The notes beneath the pieces were generated by a model. The model saw nothing but the letters and a program-made list of their open reading frames with translations, made no database searches and was not told the DNA's origin. A stretch of DNA of 64,000 bases. It comes from Paracoccus sp. TOH (GTDB lineage: Bacteria; Pseudomonadota; Alphaproteobacteria; Rhodobacterales; Rhodobacteraceae). Below are positions 40,638 through 53,337 of the stretch, one piece after another; positions within the stretch are counted from its first letter, which is position 1, and every line of letters begins with the position of its first letter. The stretch is from assembly GCF_030388245.1 (NCBI RefSeq), contig NZ_CP098360.1:1634501-1698500 (forward strand). Direction: 5' to 3'. A program made the position numbers and the translations under genes.

Positions 40638-41063
40638 ATGACCGACCTTAGCCAAAGCGCCCCGGCCCTGGCCGAGCGCAATGCCGATATCGCCGCCTTC
40701 ATCCTGCGGGCCTCGACTGGAACCTGGTTCCTGGTCCACGGCCTGATCAAGCTGCTGGTCTTCACGCCTTCGGGCACCGCCGGCTATTTCCAGTCCATCG
40801 GCCTGCCGGGCATCCTGGGCCCGCTGACCATGCTGGCCGAGATCCTGGGCGGGCTGGCACTGATCGCCGGCATCTTCACCCGCCAGGTGGCGCTGGCGCT
40901 GGCCGCCGTGCTGCTGGGCGCGGCCTGGTTCGGCCATGGCGGCGCGGGCTTCACCTTCAGCAACCCGGGCGGCGGCTGGGAATATCCGGTGCTTTGGGCC
41001 GTGACCATGCTGGCGCTGGCGCTGCTGGGCGACGGGGCCTGGTCGGTGGGCCGGCGCCGCTGA
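40638..41063 (+). CDS. DoxX family membrane protein
   Basis: A 141-residue protein with four hydrophobic helices; AAFILRASTGTWFLVHGLIKL, SIGLPGILGPLTMLAEILGG and WEYPVLWAVTMLALALLGDGAWS are DoxX-like. DoxX proteins are linked to quinol oxidation, redox stress or lipid repair, but without a settled role. AAGGAAA precedes the ATG. Probably controlled by the divergent LysR gene; closed by the UUCG terminator downstream. Confidence 0.85.
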   Translation: MTDLSQSAPALAERNADIAAFILRASTGTWFLVHGLIKLLVFTPSGTAGYFQSIGLPGILGPLTMLAEILGGLALIAGIFTRQVALALAAVLLGAAWFGHGGAGFTFSNPGGGWEYPVLWAVTMLALALLGDGAWSVGRRR

Positions 41064-41088
41064 GCGCTTCGCGAAACGATCTTGCCAG

Positions 41089-41113
41089 GGCCGGCCTTCG
41101 GGCCGGCCTTTCC
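41089..41113 (+). terminator. Terminator after doxX with UUCG tetraloop
   Basis: GGCCGGCC (41089-41096), loop TTCG and GGCCGGCC (41101-41108) make a perfect eight-bp stem, followed by TTTCC. Confidence 0.85.
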
Positions 41114-41189
41114 TTGCGTGCATGGCTGGGTTGATTTGTCACTGCGGCGCAGAGGCCCTAATCATCCCGCCCAGATCAGGGAGGCTGCC

Positions 41190-42692
41190 ATGACCGAGGA
41201 TTACCTTCACCGCATCCGTCACACGGCCCTGCGCGAGCGTGTGGTCAGCGCCGAAGAGGCCGCCTGCCTGATCCGTGACGGCATGGTGCTGGGCATGTCG
41301 GGCTTTACCCGCGCCGGCGAGGCCAAGGCGGTGCCGATGGCGCTGGCCGAGCGTGCCAAGCCCCACCCGCTGAAGGTCACGCTGATGACCGGCGCCTCGC
41401 TCGGCAACGATCTCGACAAGACCCTGGCCGAGGCGCGGGTGCTGTCGCGCCGCATCCCGTTCATGTCCGACCCGGCGCTGCGCCGCGCCATCAATGCCGG
41501 CGAGGTGATGTATATCGACCAGCACCTTTCCGAGACGGTCGAGCAGCTGCGCACCGGACAGCTGCCGCCGGTGGATATCGCCATCGTCGAGGCGGTGGCG
41601 ATCACCGAGACCGGCGGCATCGTCCCCACCACCTCGGTCGGCAATTCGGCGAGCTTCGCGCTGCTGGCGGAAAAGGTCATCGTCGAGATCAACCTGAGTC
41701 AGCCCGAGGCGTTGGAGGGGCTGCACGACATCTATATCCCGACCTATCGCCCGACCCGCACGCCGATCCCGGTGGTGACGCCGGAAAGCCGGGTCGGCTT
41801 TCCCTTCATCCCGGTGCCGCCCGAGCGCATCGCGGCCATCGTGGTCTCGACCAAGCTCGATTCGTCCGCGACCGTGCTGGACCCGGACGAGGATACCCGC
41901 GCCATCGCCGGGCACCTGACCGAGTTCCTGAAACACGAGGTGGCGCATTCCCGGTTGCCGAGCCATCTGCACCCCTTGCAGGCCGGCATCGGCACCATCG
42001 CCAACGCGGTGCTGCACGGTTTCATCGACAGCCCGTTCCACGACCTGACCATGTATTCCGAAGTCCTGCAGGATTCGACCTTCGACCTGATGGATGCCGG
42101 CAAGATGGTGTTTGCCTCGGGCTCGTCGATCACGCTGTCGGCGCCGAAATACCGCGAGGTGATGGCGCGGTTCCATGAGTTCAAACCGCGGCTGGTGCTG
42201 CGCCCGCAGGAGATTTCCAACCATCCCGAGGTGGTGCGGCGGCTGGGGCTGATCTGCATCAACACGGCGCTGGAATTCGACCTTTACGGCAATGTGAACT
42301 CGACCCATGTCATGGGCACGCAGATGATGAACGGCATCGGCGGTTCGGGCGATTTCGCGCGCAACGCCTATCTGTCGGTTTTCGTCACCAAGTCCATGGC
42401 CAAGGGCGGGCGGATTTCCTCGGTGGTGCCGATGGTCAGCCATGTCGACCATACCGAGCATGACGTGGATATCCTGGTCACCGAGCAGGGATTGGCGGAT
42501 CTGCGCGGGCTGGCGCCGCGCGAGCGGGCGCGGCTGGTGCTGCAGAACTGCGTGGCCCCGGAATGGCGCGATGCGCTGGCGGATTACCACGACCGGGCGC
42601 TGGCGCGGGGCGGCCATACGCCGCATCTGATCGAGGAGGCGCTGATCTGGCACGACCGGCTGCGCCGCACCGGCAGCATGAGACCGGAATGA
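41190..42692 (+). CDS. Acetyl-CoA hydrolase / succinyl-CoA:acetate CoA-transferase family
   Basis: A 500-residue class I CoA-transferase. GMSGFTRAGEAKAVPMAL near residue 33, ITETGGIVPTTSVGNSASF, and the C-terminal half with NGIGGSGDFARNAYLSVF and TEQGLADLRGLAPRERA match the AarC/Cat1/Ach1 group; a Glu in the C-terminal half carries the CoA in these enzymes. It probably moves CoA between succinate or acetate and acyl groups. AGGGAGG lies just upstream of the ATG at 41190. Confidence 0.9.
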   Translation: MTEDYLHRIRHTALRERVVSAEEAACLIRDGMVLGMSGFTRAGEAKAVPMALAERAKPHPLKVTLMTGASLGNDLDKTLAEARVLSRRIPFMSDPALRRAINAGEVMYIDQHLSETVEQLRTGQLPPVDIAIVEAVAITETGGIVPTTSVGNSASFALLAEKVIVEINLSQPEALEGLHDIYIPTYRPTRTPIPVVTPESRVGFPFIPVPPERIAAIVVSTKLDSSATVLDPDEDTRAIAGHLTEFLKHEVAHSRLPSHLHPLQAGIGTIANAVLHGFIDSPFHDLTMYSEVLQDSTFDLMDAGKMVFASGSSITLSAPKYREVMARFHEFKPRLVLRPQEISNHPEVVRRLGLICINTALEFDLYGNVNSTHVMGTQMMNGIGGSGDFARNAYLSVFVTKSMAKGGRISSVVPMVSHVDHTEHDVDILVTEQGLADLRGLAPRERARLVLQNCVAPEWRDALADYHDRALARGGHTPHLIEEALIWHDRLRRTGSMRPE

Positions 42693-42720
42693 AGAAACGC
42701 CCCGCTGCATCGGCGGGGCG
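42691..42720 (-). terminator. Terminator of the metNIQ operon (minus strand)
   Basis: CGCCCCGC (42698-42705) and GCGGGGCG (42713-42720) form an eight-bp stem with a seven-base loop. Read on the minus strand it is followed by TTTCTTC, so it serves metQ; it starts within a few bases of the stop of the convergent CoA-transferase gene and may act on both strands. Confidence 0.7.
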
Positions 42721-42777
42721 CTGGTTCCGTGGCGCGGGGGTGGGGGCTCTGCCCCCGTCGCGTGCCGCGACTCCCCC

Positions 42778-42800
42778 GGGGTATTGGGGAAACGGTGAAG
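42778..42800 (+). repeat. Dispersed repeat family copy 3
   Basis: GGGGTATTGGGGAAACGGTG plus AAG, ending two bases before the metQ stop codon. It is preceded by a G/C-rich tract with GGGGG-CTCTG-CCCCC (about 42743-42756). Single copy, no inverted partner close by. Confidence 0.75.
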
Positions 42801-42801
42801 A

Positions 42802-43596
42802 TCACCAGGCGGGGATGACGGCGCCGCGGTATTTTTCTTCGATGAAGGTCTTCACCGCCGGGTCGTGATAGGCCTCGACCAGCGCCTTGGCCCAGGGCGC
42901 GTTCTCGTCACCCTTGCGCACCACGATGACGTTGGCATAGGGGCTGTCGGCCTTTTCCATGGCGATCGCGTCCTCGTTCGGGTTGAGGCCGGCATCCAGC
43001 GCGTAATTGGTGTTGATTACCGCGATGTCGGCATCGGCCAGCGCGCGCGGCAGCTGCGCGGCCTCGAGTTCGAGGAATTTCAGGTTCTTCGGGTTGCCGG
43101 TCACGTCCAGCGCCGAGGGGGTGAGGCCAGTGCCGTCGGCCAGCGTGATGACGCCCTTGTCCTGCAGGATCAGCAGGGCGCGGCCGCCATTGGTCGGGTC
43201 GTTCGGGATCGCGACCTTGGCGCCATCGGGCAGCTCGTCCAGCGATTTCAGCTTTTCCGAATAGACGCCCATCGGCGTGGTGATGGTCTTGGCGATGCTG
43301 ACCAGGTCGAAGCCGCGATCCTTGATCTGGTTGTCCAGATAGGGTTGGTGCTGGAAGCTGTTGGCCTGCAGGTCGCCATCGGCCAGTGCCTGGTTCGGCA
43401 CCACGTAATCGGTGAATTCGACGATGTCGATGGTCAGGCCCTTGGATTCGGCCACCTTGGCGACCTCTTCCATGATCTCGCCATGTTCGCCGGGCGAGAC
43501 GCCGACCTTGATTTCCTCGGCCGCGGCCATGCCGGCGGTCAGGGTCGCAGAGAGGGCGAGCGCCGAGGTCAGGGCGGCAAGGCGGAATGAGCGCAT
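42802..43596 (-). CDS. metQ: Methionine ABC transporter substrate-binding protein MetQ
   Basis: A 264-residue NlpA/MetQ protein. Signal peptide to about residue 26 (ends GMAAAEE); no lipobox Cys is visible at the cleavage point, so it is probably a soluble periplasmic protein rather than a lipoprotein. KVGVSPGEHGEIMEEVAKVA, DYVVPNQALADGDLQANSFQ and VAIPNDPTNGGRALLILQ are diagnostic. Last gene of metNIQ. Confidence 0.93.
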   Translation of the reverse strand: MRSFRLAALTSALALSATLTAGMAAAEEIKVGVSPGEHGEIMEEVAKVAESKGLTIDIVEFTDYVVPNQALADGDLQANSFQHQPYLDNQIKDRGFDLVSIAKTITTPMGVYSEKLKSLDELPDGAKVAIPNDPTNGGRALLILQDKGVITLADGTGLTPSALDVTGNPKNLKFLELEAAQLPRALADADIAVINTNYALDAGLNPNEDAIAMEKADSPYANVIVVRKGDENAPWAKALVEAYHDPAVKTFIEEKYRGAVIPAW

Positions 43597-43615
43597 GGGA
43601 GGATGTCCTTTCCGG

Positions 43616-44279
43616 TTATCGGCCCCGGTTGCGGGGCGCGCGTTTGTCGAAACGGGCGGCGATCCATTCGCCGGCCGATTGCACCAGTTGCACCAGCACG
43701 ATCAGGATCACCACGACGGCCAGCATCACCTCGGGCATGAAGCGCTGATAGCCGTAGCGGATGCCGAGATCGCCCAGCCCTTCGCCGCCGACGGCGCCGA
43801 CCATGGCGGAATAGCCGATCAGGCTGACCACGGCCAGCGTCAGGCCCAGGATGATGCCGGGCATCGCCTCGGGGATCAGCACCTTCCTGACGATCTGGCC
43901 CGGCGTCGCGCCCATGGCGCGGGCGGCCTCGATCAGGCCGGCATCGACCTCGCGGATCGCGGTCTCGATCAGGCGGGCGATGAAAGGGGCGCTGGCGATG
44001 GTCAGCGGCACGATGGCGGCGGTGGTGCCGATCGAGGTGCCGGCGATCAGCCGCGTGAAGGGGATGATCGCCACCACTAGGATGATGAACGGGGTCGAGC
44101 GCGCCGCGTTCACGATCAGCCCGAGGACGGTGTTCAGCCAGGGCGCCGAGAGCAGTTCGCCCCGGCGCGAGGTGGCGAGGAACACGCCCAGCGGCCCGCC
44201 GATCAGCGTGCCGAGCAGGGTGGACATGGCGACCATGTAGAGCGTCTGCAGCGTCGCCTGCCACAGGATCGGGATCAGG

Positions 44280-44290
<11 letters not shown>
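43616..44290 (-). CDS. metI: Methionine ABC transporter permease MetI
   Basis: A 224-residue permease with five helices; the coupling loop IEAARAMGATPGQIVRKVLIPEA near 132-152 and NAARSTPFIILVV are MetI-like. The ATG at 44290 follows GAGGTG and overlaps the end of metN by 11 bp; a TTG two codons upstream is less likely. It gives way to metQ after 19 bp. Confidence 0.94.
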
Positions 44291-45326
<1,036 letters not shown>

Positions 45327-45458
45327 CGCCCCTGCCTTGACTGTCAGGCGAGACCTATGCCCGCCGGGCCGGGCTTGGCAAGGGGCTGGCGGTCCGCAAA
45401 ACGGCAATGCCATTCCAAAGCGGGCCGGCCGGATGGAATGGCGTTCCTTTCGGGCCCG

Positions 45459-46193
45459 TTACGCTGCGGAAAGCGCGACGATGATCGGGCCGAAATCGGC
45501 GGCCTTCAGGCTGGCGCCGCCGACCAGCGCGCCGCTCACATGCGGGATGGCAAAGATCTCGGCCGCATTGCCCGGCTTGACCGAGCCGCCATAGAGCAGG
45601 GCGAAGTCGGCGCCGTCGGCGAAGCGCGCCGACAGGCGGTCGCGCATCAGGGCGTGCACCTCGGCGATCTGGCCGGAGGTCGGCGTGCGGCCGGTGCCGA
45701 TGGCCCAGACCGGCTCATAGGCGATCACCGTGTTCGCCGCCGTGGCGCAGTCGGGCACCGAGCCGGCGAGCTGGGCCGAGATCACGTCCAGCGTCTCGCC
45801 GGCGTCGCGCTGCGCTTCGGTCTCGCCGACGCAGATCACCGCGATCAGGCCCGCCTCATGCGCGGCGACGGCCTTGGCGGCGACCTGGGCGTCGGTCTCG
45901 GCATGGTCGGTGCGGCGCTCGGAATGGCCGAGGATGACGTGGCTGGCACCCGCGTCGCGGAGCTGCGCGGCGGCGATGTCGCCGGTATGCGCGCCCGAGG
46001 CTTTCGCGTGGCAATCCTGGCCGCCGGTGGCGATGCCCTTGGCCGCCATGGCCTGGACCAGCGTGGCGGGCGGGCAGATCAGCACGTCGCAGCCGGGCGC
46101 CGGGTGATCGGCCAGCAGCCGGTCGATCTCGGCCAGCGAGGTCAGGGTTCCGTTCATCTTCCAGTTGCCGGCGGCGAGTTTGCGCGGGGCCAT
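45459..46193 (-). CDS. tpiA: Triosephosphate isomerase
   Basis: A 244-residue TIM barrel: [11 protein letters not shown] with Asn and Lys at the N-terminus, VILGHSERR with the electrophilic His, [17 protein letters not shown] with catalytic Glu, and [12 protein letters not shown] near the end. Interconverts dihydroxyacetone phosphate and glyceraldehyde 3-phosphate. Transcribed alone or with metNIQ, whose start is 132 bp downstream. Confidence 0.97.
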   Translation of the reverse strand: MAPRKLAAGNWKMNGTLTSLAEIDRLLADHPAPGCDVLICPPATLVQAMAAKGIATGGQDCHAKASGAHTGDIAAAQLRDAGASHVILGHSERRTDHAETDAQVAAKAVAAHEAGLIAVICVGETEAQRDAGETLDVISAQLAGSVPDCATAANTVIAYEPVWAIGTGRTPTSGQIAEVHALMRDRLSARFADGADFALLYGGSVKPGNAAEIFAIPHVSGALVGGASLKAADFGPIIVALSAA

Positions 46194-46275
46194 CTGCCTC
46201 TCCCATGTTGTGCTGCGAGGGGCTTAGGCCGGCTGCCGGGGCGGATCAAGGATGGGTGCGCTAACGCGGCGAAAC

Positions 46276-46644
46276 TCAGGCGCGGGCGGCGCTGCCGGGC
46301 AGGGCGAAGCTGACCGATTCGCCGCAGCCGCAAGCGTCGGTCACGTTCGGATTGCGGAACTTGAAGCCGGATTCGAGCATGCCGGTCTCATAGTCGATCT
46401 CGGTCCCGAACAGGAACATCTGCGCGGTGGGGGCGATCAGCACCCGGGCCTGGCCCTGTTCGACGACCTCGTCGCCGGGTTGGGCGGCCTCGGCCAGTTC
46501 CATGGTGTATTCCATGCCGGCGCAGCCGCCCTTTTTCAGGCCGATGCGCAGGCCGCTGGCGGATTTCGCGGCCATCAACCGGGCGATCTGCCGCTCGGCC
46601 GCCTGGGTGATGGTGACGGGGGACTTGCCGGGGATCGAAAACAT
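46276..46644 (-). CDS. erpA: Iron-sulfur carrier, ErpA/IscA family
   Basis: A 122-residue A-type carrier. [39 protein letters not shown] with the first Cys, and [13 protein letters not shown] with the final Cys pair are the three metal ligands. It passes Fe-S clusters to apoproteins. The start at 46644 has AAAGG upstream; the ATG ten codons earlier has no ribosome-binding site. Assignment to ErpA rather than IscA or SufA is by family resemblance only. Confidence 0.85.
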   Translation of the reverse strand: MFSIPGKSPVTITQAAERQIARLMAAKSASGLRIGLKKGGCAGMEYTMELAEAAQPGDEVVEQGQARVLIAPTAQMFLFGTEIDYETGMLESGFKFRNPNVTDACGCGESVSFALPGSAARA

Positions 46645-46707
46645 CTCGGGCCTTTTCTGTTCGCTGCCTTTCATTTAGGGGCAACGGAGCCGCCGCTCAA
46701 GGGGTGC

Positions 46708-46735
46708 TTGACACCGGGCGCGGGGCGGCTATAAG
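46708..46735 (+). promoter_or_regulatory. Strong sigma70-type promoter of rpsD
   Basis: TTGACA (46708-46713), 16-bp spacer, TATAAG (46730-46735). Transcription should start near 46742, leaving a leader of about 95 nt in front of rpsD with a CCCCGCAAGGGG hairpin (about 46760-46771). Confidence 0.8.
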
Positions 46736-46835
46736 CGCCGCTTCATTGGTGTTGGTGGACCCCGCAAGGGGAACCCTGTCGGGCATTATGCCAAAGGACA
46801 ACGCCCTTCGACAACTGACAAGAAGGAGATCAGCG

Positions 46836-47456
46836 ATGACCAAACGCACCGCTGCCAAGTACAAGATCGACCGCCGCATGGGCGAGAACATCTGGGGCCG
46901 CGCCAAGTCGCCGGTGAACAAGCGCGAATACGGTCCCGGCCAGCACGGCCAGCGCCGCAAGCAGAAGCTGTCGGATTTCGGCACCCAGCTGCGCGCCAAG
47001 CAGAAGTTGAAGGGCTATTACGGCGATCTGACCGAGAAGCAGTTCCGCCGCATCTATGCCGAGGCCGAGCGCGTCAGGGGCGATACCGGCGAGAACCTGA
47101 TCGGCCTGCTGGAGCGCCGCCTGGACGCGGTGGTCTATCGCGCCAAGTTCGTGCCGACCATCTTCGCCGCCCGCCAGTTCGTGAACCACGGCCATGTCGA
47201 GGTGAACGGCAAGCGCGTGAACATCGCCTCGTATCGCGTGAAAGAAGGCGATGTCGTCTCGATCCGCGAGCGGTCGCGCCAGTTGGCCATCGTGCTGGAA
47301 GCCGTGGGCCTGGCCGAGCGTGACGTGCCGGACTATCTGGAAGTGGACCACAACAAGATGACCGCGGCCTTCGTGCGCACTCCGGCCCTGGGCGACGTGC
47401 CCTATGCCGTGCAGATGGAGCCGAACCTGGTCGTCGAATTCTACGCGAAGAACTGA
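46836..47456 (+). CDS. rpsD: 30S ribosomal protein S4
   Basis: The 206-residue protein has the alphaproteobacterial S4 N-terminus [40 protein letters not shown], and the S4 RNA-binding domain with [20 protein letters not shown] and [17 protein letters not shown]. It nucleates 30S assembly by binding 16S rRNA. AAGGAG is at 46823-46828. Monocistronic, with its own promoter and terminator. In other bacteria S4 represses its own mRNA through a leader structure. Confidence 0.98.
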   Translation: MTKRTAAKYKIDRRMGENIWGRAKSPVNKREYGPGQHGQRRKQKLSDFGTQLRAKQKLKGYYGDLTEKQFRRIYAEAERVRGDTGENLIGLLERRLDAVVYRAKFVPTIFAARQFVNHGHVEVNGKRVNIASYRVKEGDVVSIRERSRQLAIVLEAVGLAERDVPDYLEVDHNKMTAAFVRTPALGDVPYAVQMEPNLVVEFYAKN

Positions 47457-47482
47457 TCCTTTCCGGGATCGCAGCGTTTTCA

Positions 47483-47514
47483 GGCCGTCCCTTCGGGGGC
47501 GGCCTTTTCTTTTG
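47483..47514 (+). terminator. Terminator of rpsD
   Basis: GGCCGTCCC (47483-47491), TTCG loop, GGGGCGGCC (47496-47504) and then TTTTCTTTT. The first 27 bases are identical to the acnA terminator at 48356-48382 on the other strand. Confidence 0.9.
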
Positions 47515-47527
47515 CCGCGCCGTCGCC

Positions 47528-47550
47528 GGGGTATTTGGAAAACGGTGAGG
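47528..47550 (+). repeat. Dispersed repeat family copy 4
   Basis: GGGGTATTTGGAAAACGGTG plus AGG, 14 bp after the rpsD terminator T-run. Identical over 20 bases to the lpxB-proximal arm extended by one G. Confidence 0.8.
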
Positions 47551-47649
47551 CGGATCACCCGTTCACAATCCGGAAAGCCCGGGTCCGGCGGCTTGCATGG
47601 CGGCGGCGCTTTGGCGAAAACGGCCGCGCGAAGAGGACGCGGAAAGGAC

Positions 47650-48270
47650 ATGGAGAAGGCGATGCGCGGGCTTGTTGTGGCTTTGGTGTTGGGAGTTGCG
47701 CCGCCTGCCGTGGCGCAGGAAAAGCCGGCAAGGGACGAGCGGCTCTGGACCTGCGAGACCTCGATCGCCGGCGAGAAGACCGAGATCAATTATGTCCGCG
47801 ATGCCGAATTCCGCGAGAATGTCGGCCGGCTCGAGAAGAACTTCTCGGGCTGGGGGCGGATCTCGTGCCCCGGCTATGTCACCCTGCGCGAGATCCTGCG
47901 GCGCAACGCCATGGGGGATGACGGCAGCTATTGCCTGCTCTGGGACAAGCAGAACGACACCTATATCGGCGCGCAGAAAGGCCCGCGCAAGAGCAATGCG
48001 CTGTGCCGCAAGACCTTCTGCGAAAGGGTGAATTCGGCGCGGCAGGCGACCTTCCGCAATGCCAATGCACTGGCGGTGGCGGGCTATGACGCGGTGACGC
48101 AGCGGCCCGGCGCCGCGATCCTGGCGGCGGGCTCGGGCCAGATGGTCGGCACGCTGGAGGCGGCGGGGGCGGCGGCCATGGGCATGGCCGCCTCGCCGGT
48201 GGCGGTCGGCTCGATGGTGATCGGCTCGGCCGCCGTCGGCGGAAGCATGTGGTATTGCGCCGAGGAATAG
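47650..48270 (+). CDS. Secreted protein with six cysteines, unknown function
   Basis: A 206-residue protein (202 if started at the ATG at 47662). It has a signal peptide, MRGLVVALVLGVAPPAVAQ, then Cys residues in WTCETS, ISCPGYVT, SYCLLWD, LCRKTFCE and a final MWYCAEE, which could make three disulfides in the periplasm. Residues of about 155-200 are Gly/Ala-rich and hydrophobic, like a glycine-zipper membrane or assembly segment. I do not recognise a family. It lies between two identical inverted terminators and shortly after a dispersed repeat copy. Confidence 0.65.
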   Translation: MEKAMRGLVVALVLGVAPPAVAQEKPARDERLWTCETSIAGEKTEINYVRDAEFRENVGRLEKNFSGWGRISCPGYVTLREILRRNAMGDDGSYCLLWDKQNDTYIGAQKGPRKSNALCRKTFCERVNSARQATFRNANALAVAGYDAVTQRPGAAILAAGSGQMVGTLEAAGAAAMGMAASPVAVGSMVIGSAAVGGSMWYCAEE

Positions 48271-48355
48271 GCCGGCGCCTTCGACCGTTCCCGAATATTC
48301 CTGCAAGGGCTCTGCCAGGCGCCCCGGCGTCTTCGTTCCGCAAGGGTCCGCCAGC

Positions 48356-48382
48356 GAAAAGGCCGCCCCCGAAGGGACGGCC
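48356..48382 (-). terminator. Terminator of acnA (minus strand)
   Basis: On the minus strand a GGCCGTCCC-TTCG-GGGGCGGCC hairpin is followed by TTTTC, 25 bp after the acnA stop. It is the inverse twin of the rpsD terminator. Confidence 0.88.
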
Positions 48383-48406
48383 CGTTGCGCATGCCGGGAA
48401 TGCGGA

Positions 48407-51178
<2,772 letters not shown>

Positions 51179-51274
51179 GACTCGGCTCCCTATCCTTGAA
51201 AAAGGTGGCTGAATGGCGGTGCTGCCTGCCATTTGCCCCTTTTCCGGATGGGGTTCAAGGGGGCGGGACAGGCG

Positions 51275-51294
51275 TTGTATGCCATTGTATGCCA
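51275..51294. promoter_or_regulatory. Tandem 10-bp direct repeat upstream of acnA
   Basis: Two head-to-tail copies of TTGTATGCCA, followed by ATTTTTTG. One helical turn apart, they put two identical faces on the same side of the DNA. About 97-116 bp upstream of the acnA start and 143 bp from the DUF1223 start; a transcription factor site is likely but the factor is unknown. Confidence 0.5.
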
Positions 51295-51436
51295 ATTTTT
51301 TGCTGCGACTGCAAGATGTGGGCTTTCCATCACGGTCACGCCGAGGGAACGCGGTGCTAACAAACCATTGATTTGTCGTTCCCGCGGCCGGCGGGTTAGC
51401 TGGGGCGGGATCGGAAGGGCCGGGAATGCACGGAAT

Positions 51437-52594
51437 ATGGCGGTGACGCGCGACAAGACGACATCTCGGGGGCGACAGGGCCGGCCGGCCCGGCTTCTGG
51501 GCATGGCCTGCGCGGCCTGGATCATGGCGATGGGGGCGGGTGGCCCGCTGCTGGCGCAGGACGCCGGGCTGGGCGGGGCGGCAGATCCCGGCCTGTCAGG
51601 GTTTTCCGCGGCGCCGCAGTCCGGCCCCGCGGCGGGTCTTGGGCCCGAGTCGGGCTGGACCGGACTGGACGCCCCGGCCGGCGGGCCCGCGCATGCCGAT
51701 GCCGTCACCGACCCCTTTGCCGCTACCGGCCCCGCCGCCGCCGAGCCGGAACCGGCGGATGACGGGGTGATCGGCCTGATCGAGGCGCCCGAGGGCCTGC
51801 CCGGCATGCCTGCCGAGCTGCTGCCGCCGGGCATGCAGGTCAGCGATTTCGCCGCGCCGGGCGTGGCCTCCTTCGCCGAGGTGCAGGCGCGGCGGATGTT
51901 CGGTCCCATCGACCATCCGCCGGTGGTGGTCGAGCTGTTCACCTCGCAGGGCTGTTCCTCTTGCCCGCCCGCCGACGAGATGCTGGCCGACCTCGCCGAC
52001 CGCGAGGATGTGCTGGCGCTGTCCTGGCATGTCGATTACTGGGACTATCTCGGCTGGGCGGACGAATTCGCCCGCCCCGAATTCACCCGCCGCCAGCAGG
52101 CCTATGCGCATCAATCGGGCGAACGCGCCATCTACACCCCGCAGATGGTCGTGGGCGGTACCGACACGCTGATCGCCCTGCGCCCGGCCGAACTGATGGG
52201 CTTGCTGCAGGCGCAGATGGCCCGCCCGCCGATGGTCATGGTCTCCTCCAGCAACCGCGAAGAAGGGGGCTATCGCATCGAGCTGACACCGCGCGGCGCC
52301 ATCCGCGACCGGGTGGCGATCATCCTGGTGCGCTATGCGCCGGCACGAAAGGTCGAAATCAAGGCCGGCGAGAATCGCGGCATCGCGCTGGATTATCGCA
52401 ATGTCGTGCTGGCGGCCGAGCGCATCGCGGAATGGGATGGCCGGGCGCCGCTGCGCCTGACGGTGAAGCCGGATCCGCGCAGCGGCGACGCCTTCCCCGC
52501 CGATACCCGCCACGCCATCCTGGCGCAGGAGCTGGGCGCGGGCGATCCCCGCTCGGCCAGCGGGCCGATCCTGGCGGCGATCCGGCTGGACTGA
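51437..52594 (+). CDS. DUF1223 protein with long Ala/Pro/Gly-rich N-terminus
   Basis: A 385-residue protein. The first 40 residues contain a signal-like hydrophobic segment ([18 protein letters not shown], ending LAQD); about 90 low-complexity residues follow. The DUF1223 domain starts near 155 with [21 protein letters not shown], a thioredoxin-like CxxC, then [18 protein letters not shown] and QRAY-type helices. DUF1223 proteins are thought to be periplasmic thiol proteins. The start at 51437 lacks a strong ribosome-binding site and could be internal. Confidence 0.82.
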   Translation: MAVTRDKTTSRGRQGRPARLLGMACAAWIMAMGAGGPLLAQDAGLGGAADPGLSGFSAAPQSGPAAGLGPESGWTGLDAPAGGPAHADAVTDPFAATGPAAAEPEPADDGVIGLIEAPEGLPGMPAELLPPGMQVSDFAAPGVASFAEVQARRMFGPIDHPPVVVELFTSQGCSSCPPADEMLADLADREDVLALSWHVDYWDYLGWADEFARPEFTRRQQAYAHQSGERAIYTPQMVVGGTDTLIALRPAELMGLLQAQMARPPMVMVSSSNREEGGYRIELTPRGAIRDRVAIILVRYAPARKVEIKAGENRGIALDYRNVVLAAERIAEWDGRAPLRLTVKPDPRSGDAFPADTRHAILAQELGAGDPRSASGPILAAIRLD

Positions 52595-52663
52595 CGCGCG
52601 CCGCTTGCGTCGCGGCCGCGCCCGGGGCAAAACCGCGCCACCCCGGCATGAGAGGAAGCTGCC

Positions 52664-53269
52664 TTGACCGAAGCCCGCAAGATCAATCCCTGGCTCAAGG
52701 CCGCGCTGGAATTCGGCCCGCTCATCCTGTTCTTCCTCGTTTTCTCGCGCTTTCGCGACCATGCGGTCACGCTGGCGGGGCGGGAATATTCCGGCTTCAT
52801 CCTCGCGACTCTGGTCTTCATCCCGGTCCTGGTGCTGACCACGCTGGCTTTGTGGCGGCTGACCGGCCGGCTGTCGCCGATGCAGATCGCCACTCTGGTG
52901 CTGGTGGTGGTCTTCGGCGGGCTGTCGGTCTGGCTGAACGACCCGAAATTCTTCAAGATGAAGCCGACGATCATCTACCTGATCTTCGCTGCCCTGCTGG
53001 GCATCAGCCTGGCGCTGCGCCGCAACTGGCTGCAGCTGGTCATGGCCGAGGCGTTGCCGATGAGTGCCGAGGGCTGGCGCATCCTGACGCTGCGGATGGC
53101 GGCGCTGTTCCTGGGCCTGGCCGCCGCGAACGAGGCGGTCTGGCGGCTGATGTCGGAAACCGCCTGGGTCAATTTCAAGACCTTCGGCTTGCCGGCGATC
53201 ATGGTGGTGTTCTTCGTCGCCAATGCCCGGCTGTTCGAGCGCCACGCGCAGCCTCGCGACGGCGAATAG
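52664..53269 (+). CDS. Septation protein A family membrane protein (YciB)
   Basis: A 201-residue protein with five hydrophobic helices and the YciB pattern: KAALEFGPLILFFLVF, a central LNDPKFFKMKPTIIYLIFAALL and GWRILTLRMAALFLGLAAANE. Starts with TTG in an AGGAAG context. Linked to envelope synthesis and septum formation in E. coli; the exact role is unclear. Confidence 0.9.
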   Translation: MTEARKINPWLKAALEFGPLILFFLVFSRFRDHAVTLAGREYSGFILATLVFIPVLVLTTLALWRLTGRLSPMQIATLVLVVVFGGLSVWLNDPKFFKMKPTIIYLIFAALLGISLALRRNWLQLVMAEALPMSAEGWRILTLRMAALFLGLAAANEAVWRLMSETAWVNFKTFGLPAIMVVFFVANARLFERHAQPRDGE

Positions 53270-53337
53270 CGCCCGCTGCGCCCTTGCGCGGTTGTCCGGG
53301 CGGGAGTAACCGGAGCTTCTGACCATAGGAGCGAGCC

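Noticed and set aside
42721..42777. G/C-rich tract with GGGGG-CTCTG-CCCCC as a second terminator for the CoA-transferase gene.
   Set aside because: No T-run follows on either strand, and a proper hairpin with T-rich tail already lies at 42691-42720.
53270..53337. SAM riboswitch before metZ.
   Set aside because: A stem can be drawn, but the conserved core bases of the SAM-II or SAM/SAH classes are not visible by eye; kept only as a low-interest finding.
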